Shown here piece after piece: positions 53,070 through 62,341 of a DNA stretch of 64,000 nt. Source of the DNA: Candidatus Leptofilum gracile (lineage in GTDB: Bacteria; Chloroflexota; Anaerolineae; Promineifilales; Promineifilaceae); assembly GCA_016713825.1 (NCBI GenBank), contig JADJOJ010000006.1, positions 248,001 to 312,000 of the forward strand. The letters are read 5' to 3'. The notes under the pieces were generated by a model that worked only from the letters and a program-made list of their open reading frames with translations, ran no database searches and was not told where the DNA came from. Every line of letters begins with the position of its first letter. Within the stretch, counting starts at the first letter, position 1. Position numbers and translations under genes: made by a program.

Positions 53070-56000
53070 TTAGGTATACGGCCGTAACACCCCAGCCACC
53101 ACCTCTGCTAAATCTGGCATTTCAGGCGGCTCATCAGCAACGGCCAAATTGGCGAGCTGCCGGGCCGCCTTTTCTTGTGTTTCGCGGGTGCTGGCCGGAT
53201 GCTGCCGGGCCAGCTGCCACAGCCGGGTCGCCTCTGCCTGGGGCAGCAAGGTAGCCAACCCCACCAGCGCATCCAGGGCCAGCGGCTGCGCCTGGATGCC
53301 CATTGCGAGGCGCAGCGCCTCGTGGAAGGCGCGGCGGGCGGCATCTGCTTGCTCTAGCAACACGTTCACCTCGCCCAAATTGATCAGCGAAATGGCAATG
53401 CTGCGCCGGTTGCCCAATTCTTGCTTGAGGATGAGGCTTTCTTCGTGCAGCTGGCGGGCTTCGTTTAATTTGCCCAGCTGCATGGCGACCACGCCGGCAT
53501 TGCCCAGGGTGGCGGCCCGCCCCGGCTGGTGGTTGATCGTTTTGAAGATGAGCTGGCTTTCTTCGTAGTAGCGGCGGGCGGCGGACAAATCTTGCTGGGC
53601 GTTGGCCAGGTTGCCCAGGTTGTTGAGGGCAACGGCCGTTCCGTGCAAATCCCCCAACTCGCGTCGCAGGGCCAGGCTGGCTTCGTAATGGGCCTGGGCC
53701 GCGGCGTACTCTCCCTGGCGATGGGCCAATGTGCCCCGCAAATTTTCAGAGAAGGCCAGACCGGGCTTGTGATCGAGCTGCCGGTTGAGGGCCAGCGCGG
53801 TTTCGGCGTAGGCGACGGCCGTTTCATAATCCCCCCGGAAGCTGGCCAAAATAGCCAGATAGCTGTGGCAGAGCGAGATTTCCCGGTCGTTGCCTGAATG
53901 TTGCAGCTGGGCCAACGCTTGTGCGAGCATCTGTTGGGCGCGTTCGTATTGGCCCAAAAAGGTGACCAAACGGCCGTACCGCACCAGCAAACGGCCGTAT
54001 GTGTGGGGCGGCAGGGCGCTGGATTGGTTCAGGCGGGCCAGCTCCTCCAGCGCGGCCATTGCCCAGCCAAACGCCGCCGCGCCATCCTGGAACCAGCCGC
54101 GCGACTCATATAAAAAGAAGAGCGAAACCAGCGCGCGATCCAACCATTGGGCCGCTGCGGCAGCTGTGGCCGGCTGGGCCTGATCTTCCAAGGCCGCCAC
54201 CGCCCAGCGCCAGGCGGCACGCACGTTGTCAATTTCTGGCGAGAGCAAATCCAGGGCAGCCTGCCGCTGGTCGGTTTGCCAATTGTTTTCCTGGGTGTGC
54301 AGCAGCAGTAAAAAATATTGGGCGTGGCGCTGCTCGGCTTCAGCGGCCAGTGCGGGTTGGGCCACCAGCCGTTCGGCGGCAAATTGGCGCACGATTTCTA
54401 GCATTTGGAAACGGCCGTTTGCCTCTCGGCGCAGCAACGATTTATCCACCAGCGCCGTCAGCGTCCAAAAAGAAGCATCGGTAACCTGCCGCGCCGCCTC
54501 GCGGCTAAAGCCAGCCCGAAAGACGGTGAGCCGGGCCAGAGCTTGCTGCTCTGCTTCGGTGAGCAGCGCCCAGGAATGGTCGAACACCGCCTGCAAACTG
54601 CGGTGGCGGTCGGGCACATCCCCGGCGCGCGACTGCAAAAAGTCGATATCTTGCGCCAGTTCGGCGGCGATTTCGGCGCAGCTTAGCTGGCGCACCCAGG
54701 CGGCGGCCAGCTCAATGCCCAGCGGCACGCCCGCCACCAGCTGGCAGATGCGGGCCACCTCTGGCTGGTTTTCTGCTGTTAGGGCAAAGTCGGCCTGGGC
54801 GCGCTGGGCCAGCCGGGTAAAAAGGGTGAGGGAATCGGCAGTTTTGTCTGTTTGGTCATTGGGCAGCGGCAGGGGGCCAACGTCAAAGGTCCATTCGGTT
54901 TGCAAATTGAGCCGCTCACGAGAGGTGACCAGCAGCTTCACATCGGGCAGCGCCTGGCTCATTTCGGCCAGCAGCTGGCTGCCTTTGAGGAGATGCTCGA
55001 AGTTATCCAGCAGCAGCAGCAGCTCTTTGGCTTGCAGGTAGGCCAGCAGTTGGGTTTTGGGCGGTGCGGCTCCGGCAAAGGTAAAGCCAATCGCCTCGGC
55101 AATGGCGGGTACGATGAATTCTGGGGTGGGTACAGCGGCCAGCGGCACAAAAAAGATGCCATTGAGGGTAGTGCCTATGGCTTTTCTGGCAGTTTCTAGC
55201 GCCAGGCGGGTTTTGCCAATGCCGCCGGGACCAACCAGGGTAAGCAGGCGGCAAGACGGCCGTACCAGCTGCCCTTGAATTTGCTCAAGCGCTTCGGCGC
55301 GGCCCACAAACGGGGTGGTGGCCACGGGCAAATTGTGGCGGCGGATGTCTACGGCGGCGCGGATGCGTTCGTACAGGGCGCTGGTTTCTGGGGAGGGGTC
55401 GATGCCCAGCTCTTCGGCCAGAATGTTGCAGCAGGTTTGGTATTGGCGCAGGGCTTCGGTGCGTTGGTCGTTGCGGGCCAGCAGCAGCATCATCTGCCGG
55501 TGGGCCCATTCGCTGAGGGGGGCAATGGCCAGCAGCCGGGCGGCGTAGCGAATCCCTTTTTCATATTGCTGAAAATCTAAAAAGTGTTGTACCAGCCGCC
55601 GAAGGAGGTGAACGGCCGTTCGTTGATGCCTTTCTCGCTCCAGGGTGACCCACTCTTCAAAGCCTCGGCTGTCGCGAATGTCGAACCCGGCCAGAAAGTC
55701 GGCCTGGTAGAGGGCAATGGCGCTTTCCCAGGCGGCCACATCTTCACTTTGGGCTTGTTGTTGGAAGACGGCCGTATCCAACCAGTGGGGGCTTTCTGTT
55801 TTGAAGGCAATGGTTTGGCGGCTGATCTCCAGGTATGGTTTGAACTTGCTGCGCAGGCCAGAGAGGAGGGAGCGTAAATTGGCCATCGCTTGCTCTGGGG
55901 GACGGTCATCCCAAAAAAAATCGGCGAGGAGTTCACGGGAATACGGCCGTTGCGTGCTGGCCAGGTAAATGAGCAGTGCTTCGGCTTTCCGTGAAGGCAA

Positions 56001-56072
56001 GCCAGAGGTCGGTTTGCCGTTAAATTCAATTGTCATCTCGCCCAAGAGGGTCAAAGCCAAGGTGGCAGTCAT
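53070..56072 (-). CDS. SARP-type regulator with BTAD, NB-ARC ATPase and TPR domains
   Basis: A 1000-residue AfsR-like regulator. It has an OmpR/SARP winged helix (residues ~8-95), the BTAD domain (~100-245, WLDTAVFQQQ, ALYQADFLAGF, WVTLERERHQRTAVHLLRRL in parts), and an NB-ARC/STAND ATPase. The ATPase shows Walker A LVGPGGIGKTRLALE near 285, Walker B LLLLDNFEHLL near 360 and a GLPL-type VAGVPLGIELAA. About ten TPR-like repeats (730-930) end the protein. Such proteins switch on target promoters when the ATPase and TPR parts bind a signal. No good Shine-Dalgarno precedes ATG 56072. It is divergent from a 64-residue gene and related to the regulator at 18266. Confidence 0.9.
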   Translation of the reverse strand: MTATLALTLLGEMTIEFNGKPTSGLPSRKAEALLIYLASTQRPYSRELLADFFWDDRPPEQAMANLRSLLSGLRSKFKPYLEISRQTIAFKTESPHWLDTAVFQQQAQSEDVAAWESAIALYQADFLAGFDIRDSRGFEEWVTLERERHQRTAVHLLRRLVQHFLDFQQYEKGIRYAARLLAIAPLSEWAHRQMMLLLARNDQRTEALRQYQTCCNILAEELGIDPSPETSALYERIRAAVDIRRHNLPVATTPFVGRAEALEQIQGQLVRPSCRLLTLVGPGGIGKTRLALETARKAIGTTLNGIFFVPLAAVPTPEFIVPAIAEAIGFTFAGAAPPKTQLLAYLQAKELLLLLDNFEHLLKGSQLLAEMSQALPDVKLLVTSRERLNLQTEWTFDVGPLPLPNDQTDKTADSLTLFTRLAQRAQADFALTAENQPEVARICQLVAGVPLGIELAAAWVRQLSCAEIAAELAQDIDFLQSRAGDVPDRHRSLQAVFDHSWALLTEAEQQALARLTVFRAGFSREAARQVTDASFWTLTALVDKSLLRREANGRFQMLEIVRQFAAERLVAQPALAAEAEQRHAQYFLLLLHTQENNWQTDQRQAALDLLSPEIDNVRAAWRWAVAALEDQAQPATAAAAAQWLDRALVSLFFLYESRGWFQDGAAAFGWAMAALEELARLNQSSALPPHTYGRLLVRYGRLVTFLGQYERAQQMLAQALAQLQHSGNDREISLCHSYLAILASFRGDYETAVAYAETALALNRQLDHKPGLAFSENLRGTLAHRQGEYAAAQAHYEASLALRRELGDLHGTAVALNNLGNLANAQQDLSAARRYYEESQLIFKTINHQPGRAATLGNAGVVAMQLGKLNEARQLHEESLILKQELGNRRSIAISLINLGEVNVLLEQADAARRAFHEALRLAMGIQAQPLALDALVGLATLLPQAEATRLWQLARQHPASTRETQEKAARQLANLAVADEPPEMPDLAEVVAGVLRPYT

Positions 56073-56282
56073 GGTCAGATCAGGTATCCTGGTTTGATGG
56101 ATCGTTTTCGGATCGTTGTCCGAGTAAACTGGGGTTCATTATAGCGCACTCTGCAAGCGAAGAGAGAAGAGATGAGTATTCGTTATTTAACTTGCCTGTT
56201 CCGAAAGGCAAATCCACAGCTTGCCGTGCCATATTGCATTCTTGGGAGTAAATTTTAAAACAGCCAGCATGGAACAAAGCTT

Positions 56283-56477
56283 ATGAGTAAGAGTTTACAA
56301 CATTATCACGCCTATTTATTGCGCATCTGGCGCGAGGAAGAGGGCATGCCCTGGCGCGCCACGTTGCAGAACCCCCACACGGGCGAGCAAGAGGGTTTTG
56401 CGTCGGTAGAGCAATTGATCACCTTCATCCGGGAAAAGACGGAAGGCAGCGGCCCAACCAGTTCCCCAAAGCAATAA
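56283..56477 (+). CDS. small protein of unknown function, divergent from the SARP regulator
   Basis: A 64-residue protein starting MSKSLQHYHAYLLRIWREEE, then PWRATLQNPHTGEQEGFASVEQLITFI. The pattern (tyrosine- and leucine-rich start, WRA-L-PHTGE-GFA-LE-L-FI) resembles small proteins I have seen beside BTAD regulators in Chloroflexota, but this is memory, not a search. The divergent position suggests it may be a target of the adjacent SARP protein. The start lacks a strong ribosome-binding site. Confidence 0.68.
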   Translation: MSKSLQHYHAYLLRIWREEEGMPWRATLQNPHTGEQEGFASVEQLITFIREKTEGSGPTSSPKQ

Positions 56478-56578
56478 AACAAGCGCCCCAAATTTCCACA
56501 TTTGCCTAAATTTAGACGGCCGTTTATACAGCAAGTTGCCTGAAGAACGGCCGTATCCCCACCCCTTCTCACCAAAAT

Positions 56579-56606
56579 TTGCTCATTTGCCTAGCCTCGT
56601 TATACT
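56579..56606 (+). promoter_or_regulatory. candidate promoter in the gap before the amino-acid transporter
   Basis: TTGCTC (56579-56584), a 16-base spacer and TATACT (56601-56606) form a plausible sigma-70 promoter about 400 bases before the binding-protein gene. The remainder of the 528-base gap 56478-57005 has two ACGGCCGT copies, then AT-rich DNA in which I recognise nothing. A long leader or small RNA is possible. Confidence 0.4.
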
Positions 56607-57005
56607 AACTAACTTCAAATGCAAGGGTTTTGTCACTAAATTGCCCCGCATTTTTTGGGAAGAAAAGAAATCGATCAACAACGAGGCAGCTACTGCCTAT
56701 CAGGCGATTTCATGACAAAAAAGTCGAAATCACAATAATTCGCCAACTCAAATGATAACGGCTTCCACCTGATTCCTGACCAGGCGTCATTTCTGCGTAC
56801 CTGGGCAAATCACCAAAAATCAGCTTGCTTTTTCTCAAAATCTCTTTGGCTCTTGCATACGATCAGCCAACGATTCTGTTCAATAACAAAAACCTAACCT
56901 AATCAGTAAGGAGGTGGTCGGGCAAAAAGTAAAGACAACTTGCGACAAACCAACATGACTCAAAAATTTGTTTTTTAGTTTTACACTTTGGAGGAGAGAA
57001 TCCAT

Positions 57006-58194
57006 ATGAATAAGAAAAAAAAATATCCTTGTACTCTTTTTGCTGCTGGTAGGCATGGCCCTGGTAGCCTGTGGCGGTGGCGAACCAGAAGTTGTTACCG
57101 AATTTGTGGAAGTGACCCGTATCGTTGAGGTACAGGGTGACACCGTAACCGAAACCGTAACGGAAACCGTGACAGAAACCGTTGTGGAAACGGTTACCGA
57201 AACCGTCACCGAGCAGGTTGCTGTTACCTTTGCCGGTGGTGGCGACACCCTGGCGCAGGTTCAGTCCCGTGGTGTTTTGAACTGCGGTGGTAATGCCAAC
57301 GTCCCCGGCTTTGGTTACCTGGACCCCGACAGTGGTGCTTTCAGCGGTTTCGATATTGATTTCTGTAAAGCGATTGCTGCGGCCGTTTTGGGCGATTCTG
57401 AGGCAGTTGAAGTTACCCCCACCACCGGGCAATCTCGCTTCCCCACCCTGCAATCTGGTGAAATTGACGTGCTCATCCGTAACACCACCTGGACCAGCAG
57501 CCGTGACACCGCCCTGGGCTTCGACTTTGCCCCGGTTACCTTCTATGATGGGCAAGGCATGATGGTTCGCGCCGACAGCGGCATCACCAGCATCAGCGAC
57601 ATGGACGGCGCGACCGTTTGTGTGCAGTCTGGTACCACCACCGAAAAGAACCTGTCTGACTACATGACTGCGCTGGGTGTTACCTACACCCCACTGGTGG
57701 GCGACGACGCTGTGGCCACCCGCGATGCGTACGACTCTGGCGCTTGCGATGGCTTCACCACCGACAAATCTGGCCTGGTTTCCCAGCTGATTTTGCTGTC
57801 TGACCCAACCGCCCACATCATTTTGGAAGAAGATATGTCCCGCGAACCGCTGGGGCCGCTGACCCGTCACGGCGACAACAACTGGAATGACATCGTGAGC
57901 TGGGTTGTGCAATGTACGTTCAATGGTGAACTGCTGGGCATCAACCAGGAAAATGTAGACAGCTTCCTGGGCAGCGACGATCCGGCCGTTCAGAACGTGC
58001 TGGGTGAAACTGGCGACCATGGCCAGGCAATGGGTTTGTCCAATGATTTCTGCTACCAGGTTATTAGCCAGGTAGGCAACTACGCAGACATCTACGACCG
58101 CAACCTGGGTCCGGACACACCGTTTAACCTGGCCCGCGCCCGCAACGCGCTGTATACCGATGGTGGTGTGATCTACCCCATCCCGTTCCGTTAA
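57006..58194 (+). CDS. aapJ: amino-acid ABC transporter binding lipoprotein (AapJ-like), start codon out of frame
   Basis: A strong site (GGAGGAGAG) stands before ATG 57006, but from there the frame passes through nine A (57015-57023) into a wrong frame. With eight A it would read Met-Asn-Lys-Lys-Lys-Asn-Ile-Leu and continue into the lipobox signal LLLVGMALVAC. In the sequence as given, the coding frame is open only from just after the TGA at 57007, with TTG 57040 as first plausible start. The mature part has a Thr-Glu-Thr-Val repeat linker (nt 57140-57215), then a type 3 binding domain (RGVLNCGG, FSGFDIDFCKAIAAAVLGD, CVQSGTTTEKNL, CDGFTTDKSGL). It feeds the downstream permeases. The frameshift may be a sequencing error, slippage or a true mutation. 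Confidence 0.85.
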
Positions 58195-58209
58195 GATTTG
58201 AGGTCGTGT

Positions 58210-58279
58210 GGCGTGGCTGCCTGAAACGGCCACGCCCATTTTAGAAATTCTCCACAGCCCGACCTCGTGTCGGGCTGTG
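58210..58279 (+). promoter_or_regulatory. double hairpin between binding-protein and permease genes
   Basis: GGCGTGGC/GCCACGCC (58210-58236) and CACAGCCCGAC/GTCGGGCTGTG (58253-58279) form two stable hairpins with little T-run after them. Such structures often stop part of transcription or protect the upstream mRNA, giving more binding protein than permease. Confidence 0.65.
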
Positions 58280-58405
58280 TTGTATCAAACTGTTTTAGCG
58301 ACTTCTGATCCGTTTGGGCTTTGGCGCAAATGGGCATTAACAAAAACTATCTACCATGAGTCCTTGCGAAAAACGACTGGCAGATAGTCCACAGGGGTAA
58401 CGCCT

Positions 58406-60037
58406 ATGTCGGACATACCAAAACCATCCCTGCGAGGCAATGAACGGATTCCACCGTGGCGAGACGGCCGTATCATCGGAATCCTGTTACAAATTGTTTT
58501 CGTCATTCTACTCGTTCTTAGCCTAAACTGGCTCTTTACCAACATCGGCAACAACCTGGATGCCCTGGGTGCCGGTCAATTCAGTTGTAAAGAGGGCGGC
58601 ACCAGCTACCGCTGCGCCTTCGACTTCCTCAGTGGGGAAGCCCAATTCCCCATCAGTGAATCCGTTATTAGTTACGATCCCAATACAGATTCCTTTTGGC
58701 GCGCCATTGGCATTGGCGTTTTAAACACCGCCAAGGTTGCCGTATTTGGCATCATCCTCACCACCATTTTAGGCACGTTTACGGGCATTGCCCGGCTTTC
58801 CAGTAACTGGCTCATTCGCAATATTGCCAAATGGTACATCGATCTGATGCGCAATACGCCATTGCTGCTTCAGCTCTTCTTCCTCTATTTTGTTATTTTT
58901 CTCGTTAGCTTGCCGTCGGTCAACGACGTGCAACCCATTTTGGGCCTGCCCATCTTCATCAGCCAGCGTGGTATGAATTACCCCTCGTTGGTGCCGATGG
59001 CTTCCTTTGCCACCTGGGCCGCTTTTATTGTGCTGGGTATTGTGCAGGCGCAGCTCATTTGGGTCATCCTGGGGCGGCGCGAAGAGCAAACCGGGCAAGA
59101 AGCCAGCCGAGGCCGTTGGGCCATCCTCTCCTTTTTGGTGGTGGTGCTCATTGGCTGGTTTGTGGCTGGCAACAATGCAGATACAGAAGCCGCGCTGGTT
59201 TCACGCGCGTCACGCGTGCGAGAGATTGGCGATATCCCAGCCCTGATTGAACGCCGCTTAGGCATTAACGATCTGAGCAATATTGAAAACGCGTTGGCAA
59301 CTGGCGCACTTACGCCAGAGGCGGTGGACGAAGCCGCCCTGAAGATTTGCACCATCAATGAATCTGCCTCAGAAATTAACCTGACGGCGCAGCTGCGCCA
59401 GGCCAATGTGCCGTTTGATGTGACGCGCAGCGATCGGCCAGACCAGGCAATTGCCACTTATGCCGAGGGTGGTTGTGAAATTTTTGTGGCCAACCGGGCT
59501 ACCTTAGCGGCCGAACGTGATTTGCTAGAAAACAGTGCCGATCAGCTCATTGTGCCGCTGCCAGAGACGCCGGTGCGTGTTTCTGTGCCCAAGTTGGAGG
59601 GGTTCAACTTTGTGGGTGGCTCCAAGCTGACGCTGGAGTTTGCCGCCATTTTGCTGGGCCTGGTGCTGTACACGGGTGCATTTGTGGCCGAGATTGTGCG
59701 GGCGGGTATTTTGTCGGTCTCTAAGGGGCAGACGGAAGCGGCGCGGGCCTTAGGCCTGTCTGAAACGCAGCGGCTGCGGCTGGTGGTATTGCCCCAGGCG
59801 CTGCGGGTGATTATTCCGCCGCTTACCAGCCAATATTTGAACCTGACGAAGAACTCTAGTTTGGCAGCGGCCGTTTTGTTCCCAGACCTGTACCGCAACA
59901 TCAATACCATCATCAACCAGTCTGGGCGGCCGATTCAGCCCATTGTGATCATGGCCCTCATTTACCTGTCGATCAGCCTGTTCATTTCGTTCTTCTTGAA
60001 CTGGTATAACAGCAAAATTGCGCTGGTGGAGAGATAA
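58406..60037 (+). CDS. aapQ: amino-acid ABC transporter permease (AapQ-like) with embedded binding-protein-like segment
   Basis: A 543-residue permease, where AapQ proteins are usually near 400. It has an N-terminal helix (~28-48), a periplasmic loop with Cys residues, permease helices from ~95 (SSNWLIRNIAKWYIDLMRNTPLLLQ typical), and the EAA loop EAARALGLSETQRLRLVVLPQAL near 445. Between helices, residues ~255-395 are extracytoplasmic. Residues ~312-380 (nt 59338-59540) resemble the second lobe of the preceding binding protein (Cys, then NL, YAEGGCEIF against YDSGACDGF, same spacing). ACAGGGGTAA precedes the ATG weakly. The stop lies two bases before the next gene. Confidence 0.88.
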   Translation: MSDIPKPSLRGNERIPPWRDGRIIGILLQIVFVILLVLSLNWLFTNIGNNLDALGAGQFSCKEGGTSYRCAFDFLSGEAQFPISESVISYDPNTDSFWRAIGIGVLNTAKVAVFGIILTTILGTFTGIARLSSNWLIRNIAKWYIDLMRNTPLLLQLFFLYFVIFLVSLPSVNDVQPILGLPIFISQRGMNYPSLVPMASFATWAAFIVLGIVQAQLIWVILGRREEQTGQEASRGRWAILSFLVVVLIGWFVAGNNADTEAALVSRASRVREIGDIPALIERRLGINDLSNIENALATGALTPEAVDEAALKICTINESASEINLTAQLRQANVPFDVTRSDRPDQAIATYAEGGCEIFVANRATLAAERDLLENSADQLIVPLPETPVRVSVPKLEGFNFVGGSKLTLEFAAILLGLVLYTGAFVAEIVRAGILSVSKGQTEAARALGLSETQRLRLVVLPQALRVIIPPLTSQYLNLTKNSSLAAAVLFPDLYRNINTIINQSGRPIQPIVIMALIYLSISLFISFFLNWYNSKIALVER

Positions 60038-60039
60038 TC

Positions 60040-62253
60040 ATGACAACATTACCCCAAAAACAAACGCGATTTAACTTTTTACCAGAAGATATTCAGGTGC
60101 AGCTTAACCGCTTTATCACGGAGCAAATTACCCGCTCTTGGATTTTGACGCTGTGGGTGCTGGCCATTACCGGTTTTACGCTAGCGACGGTTATCAACCG
60201 GGTGCAGGCGGCACCGCTTTCTACGATTTTGGTGCTGGTTGTGTGGCTGGTTACGGTAACGCTGGTGGTGGTGAATGAACTGCGCCACAAGCACAATGCG
60301 CTTTCGCTGTGGCTGAAAAACAATATGTACAACAATATCACCAACGCGCAGATCAGCTTGCTGATTGTGTTGGGGATTATTGCGGCCGTTTTTGCTTTTT
60401 ACAATTATGCCTGGGCCAACGCCAGCTTTGTGGCGATACCGGCCGCCGATTACCGTGCGGAGCTCATCAGCGCCGATGGGCGGGAATATTGCTTTACGAT
60501 GGGGGGGATTGATACGGCCGTTTCTACCACAGAAATTGTCACAGACCCCACCGAGCGCTGTTTTGCCACGGCCGACCTGGCTGCGCCCCCCAGCAACCTG
60601 GCGGTTGGCCAGGAAGCCTCCTCTTTTTGCTTTGATCAAAAGCCGGATGATCCAGAAAATGGCATCACCTGTTTTGCCAGCACGGCCGAAAATCCAGACT
60701 TGTTTACTGTAGACCGTGAGTTCACCGGAGCCAACTGGGGCGCAGTGGAAGCCAACCTGGTAACGATGATGATCTTTCGCTTCAACCGCAACGAAACGTG
60801 GCGCATCTGGGCGGTGATCATTTTGCTGGCCGTGCTGTTTGTCCCCACCACGTTTGTGTACCGGGCCAGCTTCAAAAACAAACGGCTGCGCCAGCTGCTT
60901 ACCTATGCCTGGCTGGCTTCGCCGCTGCTGATTTACCTCTTTTTGCGCGGGGTAGAGCCAGTGCCGTTTGAGGTGGATGGGTTCAGTTCCGTAACGCAGG
61001 GAATTTGGGACAATACCTTTGCCTGGACTGGCTTTATTGAGGAGTTAGAAGAGGCGGGGTTGATTACGTATGTAAACGGCCGTCCCCTCGAACGTGTTGG
61101 CGACGGTGCCTTACAGCCCATTTCTACCTGGACGCAGATACGCGCCACGCTTTCCGGCAACCAATATCTGCTCGGCGTACTGGGTTTGCTGTTGTTTGGT
61201 GGGCTGACGCTGCTTCTCAACCGCCGCTTCCCGCAAAAAGAGCATGAAGGGGAACTGGTTCGATTGGGGCGGATGGTGCTGCGAATCTTTTTGATCATTA
61301 CGGCCGTTTTTGCCCTGTTGGCCCTGCTCCAGGTGTTCAGCATGCTCATCGGTTCCATAACCTACACCCGCGAACTGCCCATCAACGGCGTGCCGCAAGA
61401 AGTAACGCAGCCTGTCTTCTCCAGCCTCGACCCCGACGTCAACTGGGGCGGCTTCCTGCTTACCATCATCATCACCATCTTTGCCATTGTCGTCTCCTTC
61501 CCCATTGGCTTGTTGATGGCCCTGGGCCGCCGCAGCAAAATTCGCGGCATTCCTGCCTGGCTCACCTATGGCGCAGCGATTGTCATTGCCGTTGTGGGGT
61601 TTACCCAAAGCACACCGGCAATGGTTGAAGCCGCTCGCAGTAATCTTGAATTGGTTGCCGCCTACTGGCCCATTCTGATACTCGTGCTGGCTTATGCGTT
61701 TCAACGCGCCTTCAATGGCAACGTGCTGGCGGCATTTAGCACGCTCTACATTGAATTTGTGCGCGGGGTGCCGTTGATTACCGTGCTGTTTGGCAGCATC
61801 ATTCTTTTCCCAATTTTGCTTCCCCCCGGCGTGGAAATTCTGAACACCTGGCGCGTTTTGTGGGCTGTGGCCCTCTTCGCGGCAGCGTATTTGGCCGAAA
61901 ACGTGCGCGGTGGTTTGCAGGCGATTCCCAATGGGCAGTACGAAGCCGCCGACTCGCTGGGCTTCAACGCCTACCAAAAATATCGGCTCATCATCTTGCC
62001 GCAGGCACTGCGCGTGGTGATTCCTGCAATTGTGGGGCAGTTCATTGGCCTGTTTAAAGACACAACGCTGGTGGCCATCATTGGCATGTTTGATGTGTTG
62101 GGCGTGGCCAACGCCATCGCAGCGCAGGAAGATTGGTTGGGCGTGCGCCGTGAACCGTACATCTTCCTGGCGTTGCTCTACTTTGTTGGTTCGGCGCTGA
62201 TGACCGCTTACAGCCGTCGTTTGGAAAAACAAACCGGATTGGGTGAAAGATAA
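60040..62253 (+). CDS. aapM: amino-acid ABC transporter permease (AapM-like), greatly extended
   Basis: A 737-residue permease, about twice the usual AapM length. Three N-terminal helices (to ~130) are followed by a Cys-containing extracytoplasmic domain (~130-245, with four or five Cys), further helices (~247-300, 370-435), and then the standard permease domain (~465-737). The EAA loop EAADSLGFNAYQKYRLIILPQAL lies near 640. The start follows the aapQ stop by two bases (GAGAGATAATC), so translation is coupled. The added N-terminal half has no assignment. Confidence 0.88.
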   Translation: MTTLPQKQTRFNFLPEDIQVQLNRFITEQITRSWILTLWVLAITGFTLATVINRVQAAPLSTILVLVVWLVTVTLVVVNELRHKHNALSLWLKNNMYNNITNAQISLLIVLGIIAAVFAFYNYAWANASFVAIPAADYRAELISADGREYCFTMGGIDTAVSTTEIVTDPTERCFATADLAAPPSNLAVGQEASSFCFDQKPDDPENGITCFASTAENPDLFTVDREFTGANWGAVEANLVTMMIFRFNRNETWRIWAVIILLAVLFVPTTFVYRASFKNKRLRQLLTYAWLASPLLIYLFLRGVEPVPFEVDGFSSVTQGIWDNTFAWTGFIEELEEAGLITYVNGRPLERVGDGALQPISTWTQIRATLSGNQYLLGVLGLLLFGGLTLLLNRRFPQKEHEGELVRLGRMVLRIFLIITAVFALLALLQVFSMLIGSITYTRELPINGVPQEVTQPVFSSLDPDVNWGGFLLTIIITIFAIVVSFPIGLLMALGRRSKIRGIPAWLTYGAAIVIAVVGFTQSTPAMVEAARSNLELVAAYWPILILVLAYAFQRAFNGNVLAAFSTLYIEFVRGVPLITVLFGSIILFPILLPPGVEILNTWRVLWAVALFAAAYLAENVRGGLQAIPNGQYEAADSLGFNAYQKYRLIILPQALRVVIPAIVGQFIGLFKDTTLVAIIGMFDVLGVANAIAAQEDWLGVRREPYIFLALLYFVGSALMTAYSRRLEKQTGLGER

Positions 62254-62266
62254 TTTGCAAGATGCT

Positions 62267-62323
62267 AACCTCCCGGAGGTTTTGTCTTAGACGAATCTTC
62301 GGTAATAAACTTCCGGGAGGTTT
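62267..62323. repeat. aacctcccggaggttt palindromic pair
   Basis: AACCTCCCGGAGGTTT at 62267 and AAACTTCCGGGAGGTTT at 62307-62323 are each palindromic and match the cctccgggagg element at 43131 and 49671. Here too the element stands just before the ribosome-binding site of the next gene. Confidence 0.8.
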
Positions 62324-62341
62324 CTATATCAGGAGAGAAAC

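Noticed and set aside
56899..58239. 446-codon open frame opposite the amino-acid binding protein
   Set aside because: It lies wholly antisense to a clear family member, and its length follows from the codon composition of the real gene.
61111..62232. 373-codon open frame opposite the AapM-like permease
   Set aside because: Antisense shadow of a clear permease; low-complexity Gln/His content and no start signals.
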